From Gemmatimonadota bacterium (GTDB lineage Bacteria > Gemmatimonadota > Gemmatimonadetes > Longimicrobiales > Gaopeijiaceae), in assembly GCA_007121775.1 (NCBI GenBank), contig SKJY01000055.1:1-38449 (forward strand): 38,449 bases of DNA, given 5' to 3'. A program made the position numbers and the translations under genes. Of this stretch, positions 7,557 through 16,074 are shown piece after piece. The notes under the pieces were generated by a model. It made no database searches, was not told the origin of the DNA, and saw only the letters and a program-made list of their open reading frames with translations. The first letter of the stretch is position 1. Each line of letters opens with the position of its first letter.

Positions 7557-8468
7557 TCAGCGATCCCGGCTCACCACGTAGTGAGCCAACGCCTCCAGGG
7601 CCGGTGCCTGGACATGGGCAGCCTCAAGGGCCTCCCGGGCCGAACCCGTCAGATCCAACGCCGCGTTCCGGGCCCCCTCCACCCCCAGGAGAGCCACGTA
7701 GGTGGACTTCTCCAGGAGGCTGTCAGAGGGCTCCTTACCCAGCGCCGCGGCGTCGGCGGTGGCGTCCAGAACATCATCGGTGATCTGGAAGGCCAGGCCG
7801 ATGGCCTCTCCGTACGCCACCATGGCGGCCCGGGCCGGATGGTCCAGATCCGGAAGAGCGGCCACCGCACCGAGCTCCAGCGACGCCGTGAGGAGCGCGC
7901 CCGTCTTCCGCCGGTGGAGTCCGTCCAGCTCGTTCCGCCCCAGGGCCTGGCCTTCGCCCAGGAGGTCCAGGGCCTGGCCTCCCACCATACCCTCGCCTCC
8001 GGCGGCGCGTGCCATGATCCGAAGCAACTCCCGACGGATCTCGTCGGTGAGGCCCATGGCGCCGGAGCTCCGCCAGAGGTGGAGGTGGGCCAGGGGGATG
8101 AGTGCTGCCCCCCCAACTACCACCGCCGGCTCGCCGTGAACCATGTGGGGGGTGGGACTCCCCCTGCGGAGCGGTGCGTCGTCCATGCAGGGCAGGTCGT
8201 CGTGCATGAGGGAGTAGGCGTGGATGAGTTCTACACTCACCGCCAGCTCCTCGATGCCGTGGCGGGGCGGTCCGCCCAGGGCCTCGTAGGCCGCCATGCA
8301 GAGGATAGGGCGAAGGCGCTTGCCCCCCGTGGTCACACCCTGGCGGATGGCGTCCCGTGTCTGAATGGGAGCCAGCGGAAGGAGCGCGGAGAGCGCCCGG
8401 CGAAGCGCCCCCTCCACCCGGTTCCGCTCCATCTGGAGGAAGGTGGGGATATCCACGACGCTATCCAT
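7557..8468 (-). CDS. ispA: Polyprenyl synthetase (farnesyl/geranylgeranyl diphosphate synthase)
   Basis: This 303-residue all-alpha enzyme condenses isopentenyl diphosphate with allylic diphosphates. It has the GKRLRP substrate motif, the first Asp-rich motif DDLPCMDD in a MHDDLPCMDDAPLRRG context, a KTGALL segment, and the second Asp-rich motif in FQITDDVLDATAD. Length and motifs fit short-chain synthases of the IspA type; the exact product (C15 or C20) cannot be read from sequence alone. The ATG overlaps the end of xseB by 8 nt. The order xseA-xseB-ispA-dxs is a conserved bacterial arrangement. A second, much more divergent isoprenoid-fold protein is encoded at 22949-24019. Confidence 0.92.
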   Translation of the reverse strand: MDSVVDIPTFLQMERNRVEGALRRALSALLPLAPIQTRDAIRQGVTTGGKRLRPILCMAAYEALGGPPRHGIEELAVSVELIHAYSLMHDDLPCMDDAPLRRGSPTPHMVHGEPAVVVGGAALIPLAHLHLWRSSGAMGLTDEIRRELLRIMARAAGGEGMVGGQALDLLGEGQALGRNELDGLHRRKTGALLTASLELGAVAALPDLDHPARAAMVAYGEAIGLAFQITDDVLDATADAAALGKEPSDSLLEKSTYVALLGVEGARNAALDLTGSAREALEAAHVQAPALEALAHYVVSRDR

Positions 8469-8793
8469 TTCCGCCCTCCGGGAACGGCCTTACCCCCATG
8501 GATTCGGCCTGCCCCACCAGCTCTTCCACCCGGAGTTCGGCCTGACGGAGGAGGGCCTCGGTGCGGCGAAGGTGACCGACCCCTTCCTCAAACAGTTCGA
8601 GCCCACGCTCCAGCTCCACCTCTCCGCTCTCCAACTCGGCCACGATGCGGTCGAGCCTCTTCAGCCGTGCCTCGAGGGAGGGCTCGGGCTGTTCGGTTCC
8701 GTTTTCATCGCCTGCGGCGATCTTCCCCGTCTCTGTATTGGACTGCACTTCCGCCCCGTCAGACATCTCGTCCTCCCGCATCCGTGGATTCAC
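8461..8793 (-). CDS. xseB: Exodeoxyribonuclease VII small subunit
   Basis: XseB joins XseA to form exonuclease VII, which degrades single-stranded DNA. The family core (LEARLKRLDRIVAELESG, EVELERGLELFEEGVGHLRR) lies at about 41-77 and forms a short coiled coil. At 110 residues it is longer than usual because of a polar N-terminal extension of about 40 residues. The GTG start at 8793 overlaps the xseA stop as GTGA. An internal ATG nine codons later (DE-MSDGAEV) is a possible alternative start. Confidence 0.92.
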   Translation of the reverse strand: MNPRMREDEMSDGAEVQSNTETGKIAAGDENGTEQPEPSLEARLKRLDRIVAELESGEVELERGLELFEEGVGHLRRTEALLRQAELRVEELVGQAESMGVRPFPEGGNG

Positions 8794-10058
8794 TCCTCAC
8801 CCCCCTCCACCCGACAGGCGACCTGCCCGTCGGCAACCTGAAGCCGGAACGCCCCACCGGGCCGGAACGCCCCCGTAGAGCGCAGCACTCTTCCGTCATC
8901 GTCCAGCGCCACCGAATACCCCCGTCGCAGGGTGGAGAGGGGTGAAAGGGCCTCCACCTTTCCGGCCAGGGCGGCCGCCCGCTCCCGCCGGGCCCCGATG
9001 AGGCGCCGCATCCCGGCCTCCAAACGCTCGGTGGCCCGATCCTGACGAAGGTAGAGGGGCCGGAGGATGGACGACACTCCCGGGCCAAGGCGGGCCCGGA
9101 GCCCTTTTAGCCGAACCTCCTTTCGACCCACCTGATCCCGGAGCCCTCGCGCCAACCGCGTCCGGGCATCCTCCAGGAGCCCCGCGATGGCCTGGCCGTC
9201 CTGCACCACAGCCTCAGCGGCGGCGGAGGGGGTGGGCGCTCGCAGGTCGGCCACCAGATCCGCGATGGTGACGTCCGTCTCGTGGCCAACCGCCGAGACC
9301 ACCGGGACCGGGCACGCTGCCACTGCCCGAGCCACCGGCTCCTCGTTGAAGGCCCAGAGATCCTCCACCGACCCCCCTCCCCGTCCCACGATGATCACAT
9401 CCGCCTCTCCCCAGGCGCCCAGGTCCCGGATGGCACGGGCGATCTCCTGGGCCGCTCCCTCTCCCTGCACCCGGGTCCCTCGCAGGAGGACCCGGGTCCA
9501 CGGCGCCCGTCGTCCAATCACCGAGAGCATATCCTGGAAGGCGGCTCCGGTAGGCGACGTGACCACTCCCACCGTTCCCGGAAAGGTGGGAAGCCGTCGC
9601 TTCCGGGCCGGATCCAGGAGTCCCTCTTCTTCCAAGCGCTTGCGGAGCTTCTCGAAGGCCAGCTTCCAGAGCCCGTCCTCCCCCTCCGCCTCCAGCGCCT
9701 CTACCTGAACCTGCAACTCACCTCGGGCCTCGTAGAGGGTGATGCGGCCCAGGGCCCGCACCGTCATCCCCTCTTCCGGTTCCATGGGTAGAGCGGCGGC
9801 CTCCCGGCGCCACATGACGCACCGGACCTGGGAGCGATCGTCCTTCAGGGAGAAGTAGCAGTGCCCGGAACGGGCCCGGGTCCAGCTTCCGATCTCTCCG
9901 GAGATCCAGAGGGGGGGGAAGGCCTCTTCCAGCGACCGGCGAAGGTGCCGGTTCAGCTCCGACACCCCCCAGACCCGGGGCTTCGGCTCCGGGACGGGCT
10001 CGGGCTCAGGGGGAACCGAGCTGAACAGATCCAGTACGTCGTCGCCTGAGGAGGTCAC
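8790..10058 (-). CDS. xseA: Exodeoxyribonuclease VII large subunit
   Basis: This is the catalytic subunit of exonuclease VII (422 aa). The N-terminal OB-fold is clear (WGVSELNRHLRRSLEEAFPPLWISGEIGSW, then HCYFSLKDDRSQVRCVMW), followed by the nuclease core with VGVVTSPTGAAFQDML, VIIVGRGGGSVEDLWAFNEE, PVVSAVGHETDVTIADLVADLRAPTPSAAAE, and the C-terminal coiled coil ending in LRRGYSVALDDDGRVLRS. The GTG start at 10058 overlaps the folD stop as GTGA. Its partner xseB follows with the same kind of overlap, which fits coupled synthesis of the two subunits. Confidence 0.97.
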   Translation of the reverse strand: MTSSGDDVLDLFSSVPPEPEPVPEPKPRVWGVSELNRHLRRSLEEAFPPLWISGEIGSWTRARSGHCYFSLKDDRSQVRCVMWRREAAALPMEPEEGMTVRALGRITLYEARGELQVQVEALEAEGEDGLWKLAFEKLRKRLEEEGLLDPARKRRLPTFPGTVGVVTSPTGAAFQDMLSVIGRRAPWTRVLLRGTRVQGEGAAQEIARAIRDLGAWGEADVIIVGRGGGSVEDLWAFNEEPVARAVAACPVPVVSAVGHETDVTIADLVADLRAPTPSAAAEAVVQDGQAIAGLLEDARTRLARGLRDQVGRKEVRLKGLRARLGPGVSSILRPLYLRQDRATERLEAGMRRLIGARRERAAALAGKVEALSPLSTLRRGYSVALDDDGRVLRSTGAFRPGGAFRLQVADGQVACRVEGGEE

Positions 10059-10951
10059 GCCATGGCCCGGTTGAGGGATCGGGCAGCTTTGAGGGTGTTG
10101 GACATGAGCATGGCGATGGTCATGGGGCCCACCCCGCCGGGAACTGGGGTGATGACCGACGCCACCTCACGAACCTCATCGAACGCCACATCCCCGGTAA
10201 GGCGGTACCCCTTCTCCCGGGACGAATCCGCCACCCGATTCACCCCTACATCGATGACCACCACCCCGGGCTTGACCATATCGGCGGTGATGAGGCTGGG
10301 GTGTCCGGCTGCCACGATCAGGATATCCGCCATCCGGGTATGGGAGGCCAGGTCCTGGGTGAGTATGTGGGTAACGGTAACGGTGGCATCCCCGCCGGGG
10401 CCCGTGCCCAGGAGCATGGAGCCCATGGGTTTGCCCACGATATCCGACCGCCCTACCACCACAGCATGGCGGCCTCGGGTCTGGATGCCGCTGCGGACAA
10501 GCATCTCCACCACCCCGAGGGGGGTGCAGGGTGCCAGCGCTGCCGGATCCCCCACCGCCATGCGTCCCACGTTGATGGGGTGGAAGCCGTCCACGTCCTT
10601 GGCGGGGTGAATGGCCTCCAGGATCCGGTTCTTCCGGATCTGGGGAGGAAGGGGAAGCTGCACCAGGATCCCGTGGATGTCCGGGTCTGCGTTCAGCCCC
10701 TCGATCCACCCCAGAAGCTCGTCTTCCGTGATCTCCCGGTCGAGCTCGATCTGTCGGGAATACATCCCCAGATCCACCGCTGCCCGCTTCTTCATGCGCA
10801 CGTAGGCCTGGCTCGCCGGATCGCTGCCTACCAGAACCGTCGCCAGCCCAGGGGGCCGACCCACGCTCCGCTTGAATTCCTCCACTCCGATCCGGAGCTC
10901 TTCCCGGATCGTTCTCGCCATCTCAGTGCCGGAGATGATCTCCGCCGCCAT
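10055..10951 (-). CDS. folD: Bifunctional methylenetetrahydrofolate dehydrogenase/cyclohydrolase
   Basis: FolD interconverts 5,10-methylene-, methenyl- and 10-formyl-tetrahydrofolate using NADP. From the ATG at 10951 the product is 298 aa, the normal length. That start has GGGAG six nt upstream, whereas an in-frame start 29 codons earlier would add an unrelated leader. Visible motifs are SQAYVRMKKRAAVDLGM with the catalytic Lys, GILVQLPLPPQI, KDVDGFHPINVGRM, VVVGRSDIVGKPM (nucleotide-binding loop) and the C-terminal PVPGGVGPMTIAMLM. A 247-nt gap separates it from rny, so folD may have its own promoter; its stop overlaps xseA. Confidence 0.96.
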   Translation of the reverse strand: MAAEIISGTEMARTIREELRIGVEEFKRSVGRPPGLATVLVGSDPASQAYVRMKKRAAVDLGMYSRQIELDREITEDELLGWIEGLNADPDIHGILVQLPLPPQIRKNRILEAIHPAKDVDGFHPINVGRMAVGDPAALAPCTPLGVVEMLVRSGIQTRGRHAVVVGRSDIVGKPMGSMLLGTGPGGDATVTVTHILTQDLASHTRMADILIVAAGHPSLITADMVKPGVVVIDVGVNRVADSSREKGYRLTGDVAFDEVREVASVITPVPGGVGPMTIAMLMSNTLKAARSLNRAMA

Positions 10952-11198
10952 GCTGTTCTCCCAGGGGGAAGTACAGGAGTACGCCGCCCGGCTCCGGCTG
11001 GGAGTCCGTGCGGCGCAAGGGGGCACCTGCAGGTCCAAGCTCCCACCAAGTGCCGTTCAGGACCCGGGATCCACCTGAGCCCATGCTTCGTCTGGGCGCA
11101 GGAAGTACTCCGGGACCCGCCAATGATGACAAGGATCGGCCCGAGGGTCCACTCCCCCGGCTGCTTCCATGTCCCATGGGCCAGGTCCGGCGCGAATC

Positions 11199-12779
11199 TC
11201 AGCGGGCGAAGTCCACCGCCCGCGTCTCCCGGATCACCACCACCTTGATCTGCCCCGGGTACTGAAGCTCCTCTTCGAATCGTCGGGCCACCCGTTCCGA
11301 GATCCGCCGCATCTCCTCATCGGAAACGTGGTCCGGCTCCACCATGACCCTGACCTCCCTCCCCGCCTGCACGGCGAAGCACCGTTCCACCCCATCAAAC
11401 TCCATGGCCAGGGCTTCCAATCGCTCCAGGCGCTTCACGTAGGTCTCGAACATCTCCCGGCGGGCGCCGGGACGAGCGCCGGAGATGGCGTCGGCCGCGG
11501 TGACCAGGAAGGCTTCGGCGGAGTGATGGGGTTCTTCGTCGTGGTGGGCCCGGATGGCGTTCAACACCACGTCCGGTTCACCGTGGCGGGAGCAGAGCTC
11601 CCAGCCCAGCTCCACGTGGGTCCCCTCGTGCTCGTGTGTCATCCCCTTGCCCACATCGTGGAGGAGTCCGGCCCGCTTGGCCATCTGCACGTCGAGTCCC
11701 ATCTCCGCCGCCATCATTCCTGCCAATCGGGCCACCTCGATGGAGTGGCGGAGCTGATTCTGCCCGTACGATGTACGGAAACGAAGACGCCCCAGAACCT
11801 TGATTATCTCGGGGTGGAGATCATGGATTCCCAGGTCGTAGAGAGCTTCCTCCGCCGCCTCCCGCATCCCCTCATCCACCTCGCCGCGGCTCTTCTCCAC
11901 CACTTCCTCAATGCGGCCCGGATGAATGCGCCCATCCTCCACGAGGCGCTCCATGGCGATGCGGGCGATCTCCCGTCGGATGGGATCGAATCCGGAGAGC
12001 ACCACGGCCTCCGGGGTGTCGTCGATGATGACGTCGATACCGGTGGCCTGCTCGAAGGCGCGAATGTTGCGCCCCTCCCGCCCAATGATGCGCCCCTTCA
12101 TGTCGTCGGAGGGAAGCTGCACCACTGAGACCGTCCCCTCTACCGACTCCTCCGCCGCCATCCGCTGGATCGCCAGGGCGATGACCTTCCTGCCTTCCCG
12201 GTGGGCCGTCCGCTCCGCTTCGTCCCGAAGCTCCCGGATCCGGTGCGCCGCCTCGGCCCGGGCTTCATCTTCCAGTTCGGCCACAAGGCGCTGGCGCGCC
12301 TCTTCAGAGGAGAGTCCCGCCAACGACTCCAGGTGCTTTCTGGCCTCCCGGAGTTTGGACTCCGCCTCCTCCTCCTGACGAGCGGCGTTCGCTTCCCGCT
12401 TCCGCAGCTCGGCGAGGCGGGCCTCCTGGGCTCGCTCCCTGTCGTCAAGGACATCGAACTTCCGCTCCAGGGCGTCGGATCGCTCCGACAACCTGCGGTC
12501 CAGCTTCTCCAGCTCTTCCCGGCGGCGGGCCTCCTCCTTCTCCCACTCCTCCCGGAGGCGAACCGACTCCTCCCGCCCGGCCAACTCCCCTTCCTTGCGC
12601 AGACTCCGGGCCTCATCCCGGGCACGCTCCACGATCCGGCTGGCTTCATCCGCCCCACGGGCCTTCTCCTCCTCCCGCTGGGCTCGCTCCCGGGAGCGAG
12701 CCCACAGGAAGCCCAGCACCGCCCCCAACAGGAGCGCAAGGGTGGACGCCACCAGCACCAGGGCCTGGTGGGTTTCCAT
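11199..12779 (-). CDS. rny: Ribonuclease Y
   Basis: RNase Y is a membrane-anchored endoribonuclease that starts mRNA decay. From the ATG at 12779 (METHQALVLVAS) the product has 526 residues, close to the usual length of about 520. A single N-terminal membrane helix (LVLVASTLALLLGAVLGFLW) is followed by a long charged coiled coil (about 25-200), a KH domain (MKGRIIGREGRNIRAFEQATG), the HD domain with HSIEVARLAG and LLHDVGKGMTHE, and the signature C-terminus QYPGQIKVVVIRETRAVDFAR. A start nine codons earlier is possible; 12779 has GGAG about 10 nt upstream and begins just before the membrane helix. It follows zapA after a 250-nt structured gap with its own candidate promoter. Confidence 0.96.
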   Translation of the reverse strand: METHQALVLVASTLALLLGAVLGFLWARSRERAQREEEKARGADEASRIVERARDEARSLRKEGELAGREESVRLREEWEKEEARRREELEKLDRRLSERSDALERKFDVLDDRERAQEARLAELRKREANAARQEEEAESKLREARKHLESLAGLSSEEARQRLVAELEDEARAEAAHRIRELRDEAERTAHREGRKVIALAIQRMAAEESVEGTVSVVQLPSDDMKGRIIGREGRNIRAFEQATGIDVIIDDTPEAVVLSGFDPIRREIARIAMERLVEDGRIHPGRIEEVVEKSRGEVDEGMREAAEEALYDLGIHDLHPEIIKVLGRLRFRTSYGQNQLRHSIEVARLAGMMAAEMGLDVQMAKRAGLLHDVGKGMTHEHEGTHVELGWELCSRHGEPDVVLNAIRAHHDEEPHHSAEAFLVTAADAISGARPGARREMFETYVKRLERLEALAMEFDGVERCFAVQAGREVRVMVEPDHVSDEEMRRISERVARRFEEELQYPGQIKVVVIRETRAVDFAR

Positions 12780-13029
12780 GTATATATGACTCCAGACGCG
12801 GGACATGCCCGCAGAAAAATCCGATGGGAAGGGATCCTCCTCCCCGGCGAACCGCAGAGGCCACCGGGGGGATCCCACTCCCGGGAGAATAGGATTCAGG
12901 CGTAACCAACCGCAAGCCACCCCCCACGGGGGTCGCCCGGTGTCACCGGGGGTGGGACGCAGTCACCCCAAGGTCGGACCCGATAGAACCGTCAGGGGTC
13001 CGGTGGGCGAAATGAAGAGGGCCGGGACC
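12780..13029 (-). ncRNA. Structured non-coding gap between zapA and rny; possible 6S-like RNA
   Basis: This 250-nt gap is rich in paired segments on the minus strand. There is a 7-bp stem CGGACCC/GGGTCCG, a CCACCCCC...GGGGGGTGG stem with nested hairpins, and a stem built from GGGATCC/GGATCCC and CCCCGG/CCGGGG just before ATTTTTC. GCGGTTGG within it resembles a conserved stretch of proteobacterial 6S RNA, and zapA next to ssrS is a known arrangement in gamma-proteobacteria. I could not build a convincing closing stem and central bubble by eye, so this is a candidate only. Confidence 0.25.
12886..12915 (-). promoter_or_regulatory. Candidate rny promoter
   Basis: On the minus strand TTGCGG (12910-12915) and TATTCT (12886-12891) are separated by 18 nt, about 110 nt upstream of the rny start. 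Each box is a partial match to the sigma70 consensus. The same bases fall in the region considered for a 6S-like RNA, so the two readings compete. Confidence 0.3.
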
Positions 13030-13058
13030 CTAGGGATCGTGCCCTGAGCCCCGGCCCT
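13018..13058 (-). terminator. Terminator-like hairpin overlapping the zapA stop
   Basis: AGGGCCGGG (minus strand, plus positions 13050-13058) and CCCGGCCCT (13018-13026) pair perfectly over 9 bp around the zapA stop codon, followed by CTTCATTT. The T-tract is poor, so it may be a partial terminator or an mRNA-stabilising 3' hairpin. Confidence 0.45.
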
Positions 13059-13350
13059 CCTCTTCTTCGATCCGGCGAGCCAGGTTCGTGGCCCTGGACG
13101 CCACCTCGCGGCGCAGGCGCTCCAGCTCCCGTTCGGTCCGGAGGAGGCGGTCGGTGAGGGAGAGGGCGGCCAGGATGGTGGCTCGATGCAGCTCCACCAC
13201 CCCAACCGATTCCCGGATCTCGCGGATCCGCTCATCCAGGAAGCGGGCGCACTCTCGGGTGTACTCCGGGTCGGCGGCGGTCCGGAGATTGTGCTCCTCC
13301 CCGGCAATCCTCACCGTCACGACGCTGGGCCTTCCCTGATCCTGACTCAT
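13030..13350 (-). CDS. zapA: Cell division protein ZapA
   Basis: ZapA binds and cross-links FtsZ filaments at the division ring. The 106-residue protein begins with the family pattern VTVRIAGEEHNLRTAADPEYTRECARFLDERIREIRE, then a helix (ATILAALSLTDRLLRTERELERLRREV) forming the dimerising coiled coil. Its ATG overlaps the stop of the preceding coiled-coil gene as ATGA, so the two are probably translated together. Position after pheT and before rny is common in several phyla. Confidence 0.9.
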   Translation of the reverse strand: MSQDQGRPSVVTVRIAGEEHNLRTAADPEYTRECARFLDERIREIRESVGVVELHRATILAALSLTDRLLRTERELERLRREVASRATNLARRIEEEEGRGSGHDP

Positions 13351-13649
13351 CCCTGCTCCTCCAGGAAGCGGATACGGGCCAGCAACCGCTCCACCACCTG
13401 CCGGCTCTTCGTGACCCTCTCCTTCAGGTCCTCGTTCTCCCGCTCCAGGGCGAGGACCCGCTCCCGCAGCTCCACCGGATCTTCCTCGCCGGCACGGAAG
13501 GCCTCAAGCGCTCCCTCGGCGGCCGCTATCCGCCCACGCTCCCGGGCCAGCTCATCCCGGGTTCTGGACAGTTCATCCAGGATCCGCCCAACGGCCGATT
13601 CCAGACGCCCCAGCGCCTGACGCTCAGGCGAATCAGCTTCCCCGTCCAC
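13347..13649 (-). CDS. Small coiled-coil protein, ZapB-like candidate
   Basis: From the GTG at 13649 the product is 100 residues and predicted to be almost wholly helical. Residues 8-45 and 59-98 form two heptad-rich segments (LGRLESAVGRILDELSRT; LALERENEDLKERVTKS) split by a short acidic break (AGEEDP). It has no membrane segment or signal peptide. It overlaps the pheT stop by 17 nt and the zapA start as ATGA. The size, all-coil nature and coupling to zapA resemble ZapB, the coiled-coil partner of ZapA, but this is inference; low-complexity coiled coils are easily confused. An open frame extends further upstream but there it is only the pheT sequence read in another frame. Confidence 0.75.
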   Translation of the reverse strand: MDGEADSPERQALGRLESAVGRILDELSRTRDELARERGRIAAAEGALEAFRAGEEDPVELRERVLALERENEDLKERVTKSRQVVERLLARIRFLEEQG

Positions 13650-16074
13650 GGATCCCCGCGTTGAATTGGCGTCGGAGCACTTCCACCACCCCATCCACCA
13701 CCTGATCCACCTCCTGGTCCTTGAGCGTACGCTCCGGGTGGCGGAAGTGGAGGCGGATGGCCACGGACCGGGCATTGGCGGGAATGCCTTCCCCCTGGTA
13801 GACATCAAATACGTCTACACCCCGCAGGGTGTTATCGGCGCTCGTCCGGATCTCATCCAACACCTGCCCAACCGGATGACTCCGGTCCAGGATCAGTGCC
13901 AGGTCCCTCTCCACACCGGGATGGGACGGCAGGGGAGTGAAGGTGGGCACGGGGTGCTCCCCCGGCTCGGGCGGGAGCCGGAGTTCGGCGGCCCAGACCG
14001 TCCCGGCCCAAGGGGGGAGATCGAGCCCATCTTTCTGCACCGCTCCCGCCCAGCCCACCACCGCACCCGCCTGGTCGCGCAGGATCCAACCGGCTCCCGG
14101 CGAGAGCCAGCCCGGGGCCCCTTCATCCTGGCCGGTCCAGGGGGTCATCCCCAGGTCCGCCTCCCCGGGGATGAGCCGCAGGACATCCTCCACCAGTCCC
14201 CCCAGGTCCCAGGCATCCAGCCCCTCGTCCTGGAGGCTCCAGTGGGGCGGCCGTCGACGCCCATGGAGGATCATGGCCAGATGGGTGTCTTCCCGGGGCT
14301 GCCCACCATTGTCACCTAGCCGGAAGACCGTGCCCGTCTCGAAGAGTCGGACATCCCGGTTACCCCGGGCCAGATTGTACTCCACCCGGCGGAAGAGACC
14401 AGGAAGGAGGGTCCGGCGAAGGAACCCTTCCTCGGCGGAGATGGGGTTCTCAAGCGCCACCTCCCCATTGGATCCGCCGGCGAAGGCCAGCGTGTGGGCC
14501 TCCAGCAGGCCCCGGCCCACCAGCTTATCCCGGATCCGGTCTTCAAGGAGGAAGAGGGGATGGTCCGGCACCGTTCCCGGACGGAACGCACTCAGCTCCT
14601 CTGGGAACTCATCGTAGCCATGGGTGCGGGCGATCTCCTCGATGAGGTCCACCTCCCGGGTCACATCCCAGCTCCGGAAACCAGGCACGGAAACGGTGAA
14701 TACCCCCCCGTCCGGCCCGTGGAGTTCGAATCCCAGGGGCTCAAGGAGGGCCCGGATCCGCTCCGGGGGGAAGGGGATCCCCAGGACCCGCTCCACCCGG
14801 GCCACCCGCAGACGTACCTGAGCCCGCTGGAAGGGCTGTGGCCTCACCTCCACGATCCCCTCCCCCACCGTCCCACCGGCGGTGGCCAGGATCAACTCCG
14901 CCGCCCGGAGAATGGCGGTCCGGAGCCCCTCCGGATCCACCCCCCGTTCGAATCGGTAGGAGGCATCGGTGGAGAGCCCGAGGCCCTTCCGGGTGCTCCG
15001 GATGGGGCCTGGGGCGAAGAGGGCGCACTCCAGGAGAATATTCCGGGTGCTCTCGTCCACCTCGGAGTCGCTCCCGCCCATGACGCCGGCCACCGCCACC
15101 GCCCGCTCCGGGTCGGCGATGACCAGGTCGTCGGAGCCCAGGGACCGCTGGACTCCATCCAGGGTCCGGATCCCCTCGCCCTCTCCGGCCCGTCGGACCA
15201 CGATGGTCCGCTGGCCGATTCGATCGAGATCGAAGGCGTGGAGGGGGTGCCCCAGCTCCAGGAGCACGTAGTTGGTGGCGTCCACCACATTGTTGATGGG
15301 CCGACTCCCGGCGGCCCGGAGCCGTTCCTGGAGCCAGAGGGGCGAGGGACCCACCTCCACTCCCCGGATCGCCAGGCCCAGGTAACCGGGGCACCGCTCC
15401 AGATCCTCGATCCGGACGGTAACGCCCCCGAGAGACGCCTCCCCCTGCCCCAGCTCGGTAGGTAGACCGGTGAGGTCCGGCGCCGTGGTCCCGGAAATGG
15501 CGGGCAGGCGCAGCCCCTTCTCGCCTGACGGAGATAGTTCGCGAGCGATGCCCCGATGGCTCAGCAGGTCGGGCCGGTTGGAGGTCACCTCCACATCGAG
15601 ACGCAGGTCATTGAGGCCCAGCGCCTCCACCAGGGGCATCCCCGGCGTGAAATCCCCTTCCAGATGCAGGATACCGGACCCATCCTGCCCCATGCCCAGC
15701 TCTCGTTCGGAGCAGAGCATTCCGTAGGAGGTCTCTCCTCGGATCTTGGCCTTCCGGATCTTCAGGTCTCCCGGTAGGGTCGAGCCCACCGGCGCGAAGG
15801 GGTAGAACCCTCCGGCGTGGATGACGGGCGCCCCGCAGACCACCGTACGCGGCTCCCCGTCCCCCGCATCCACCTGGCAGAGGCTCAGGCGATCTGCGTT
15901 GGGGTGGGACCGGACCGATAGGACCCGGCCGACCACAAGACCTTCAAGGCCGGCCGCCAGCTCCTCGACTCCCTCAACCGGGAACCCTCGGGAAGCGAGA
16001 GCGTGGGAGATCTCGTGCAGGTCACCGGGTACATCCGGCGCCAGGTGGCGAATCCAGCGAAGGGAGACGTTCAT
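13633..16074 (-). CDS. pheT: Phenylalanine--tRNA ligase beta subunit
   Basis: PheT forms an alpha2-beta2 enzyme with PheS that charges tRNA-Phe. From the ATG at 16074 the product has 813 residues, typical for bacteria. Domain order is visible: an N-terminal MNVSLRWIRHL, the EMAP-like tRNA-binding domain (VVGRVLSVRSHPNADRLSLCQVDAG), the B3/B4 editing region (GVEVGPSPLWLQERLRAAGSRP, then INNVVDATNYVLLELGHPLHAFD), the B5 domain, the catalytic-like core (EVDLIEEIARTHGYDEFPE), and the C-terminal anticodon-binding fold (LPSHPGVERDLALILD). The reading frame runs open for about 200 codons upstream, but those lie over pheS and are not part of the gene. The start overlaps the pheS stop as ATGA. Confidence 0.97.
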   Translation of the reverse strand: MNVSLRWIRHLAPDVPGDLHEISHALASRGFPVEGVEELAAGLEGLVVGRVLSVRSHPNADRLSLCQVDAGDGEPRTVVCGAPVIHAGGFYPFAPVGSTLPGDLKIRKAKIRGETSYGMLCSERELGMGQDGSGILHLEGDFTPGMPLVEALGLNDLRLDVEVTSNRPDLLSHRGIARELSPSGEKGLRLPAISGTTAPDLTGLPTELGQGEASLGGVTVRIEDLERCPGYLGLAIRGVEVGPSPLWLQERLRAAGSRPINNVVDATNYVLLELGHPLHAFDLDRIGQRTIVVRRAGEGEGIRTLDGVQRSLGSDDLVIADPERAVAVAGVMGGSDSEVDESTRNILLECALFAPGPIRSTRKGLGLSTDASYRFERGVDPEGLRTAILRAAELILATAGGTVGEGIVEVRPQPFQRAQVRLRVARVERVLGIPFPPERIRALLEPLGFELHGPDGGVFTVSVPGFRSWDVTREVDLIEEIARTHGYDEFPEELSAFRPGTVPDHPLFLLEDRIRDKLVGRGLLEAHTLAFAGGSNGEVALENPISAEEGFLRRTLLPGLFRRVEYNLARGNRDVRLFETGTVFRLGDNGGQPREDTHLAMILHGRRRPPHWSLQDEGLDAWDLGGLVEDVLRLIPGEADLGMTPWTGQDEGAPGWLSPGAGWILRDQAGAVVGWAGAVQKDGLDLPPWAGTVWAAELRLPPEPGEHPVPTFTPLPSHPGVERDLALILDRSHPVGQVLDEIRTSADNTLRGVDVFDVYQGEGIPANARSVAIRLHFRHPERTLKDQEVDQVVDGVVEVLRRQFNAGIRGRGS

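Noticed and set aside
7314-8945. A 543-codon plus-strand open frame opposite dxs, the prenyl synthase, xseB and xseA
   Set aside because: It spans four well-supported minus-strand genes, and its translation is low-complexity Arg/Pro/His/Gly sequence with no family motif.
10952-11198. A ZTP (pfl) riboswitch upstream of folD
   Set aside because: GGTCC...GGACC pairing and a CCCCCTGGGAG stretch are loosely similar, but the conserved pfl core is not present in order. A covariance search would decide.
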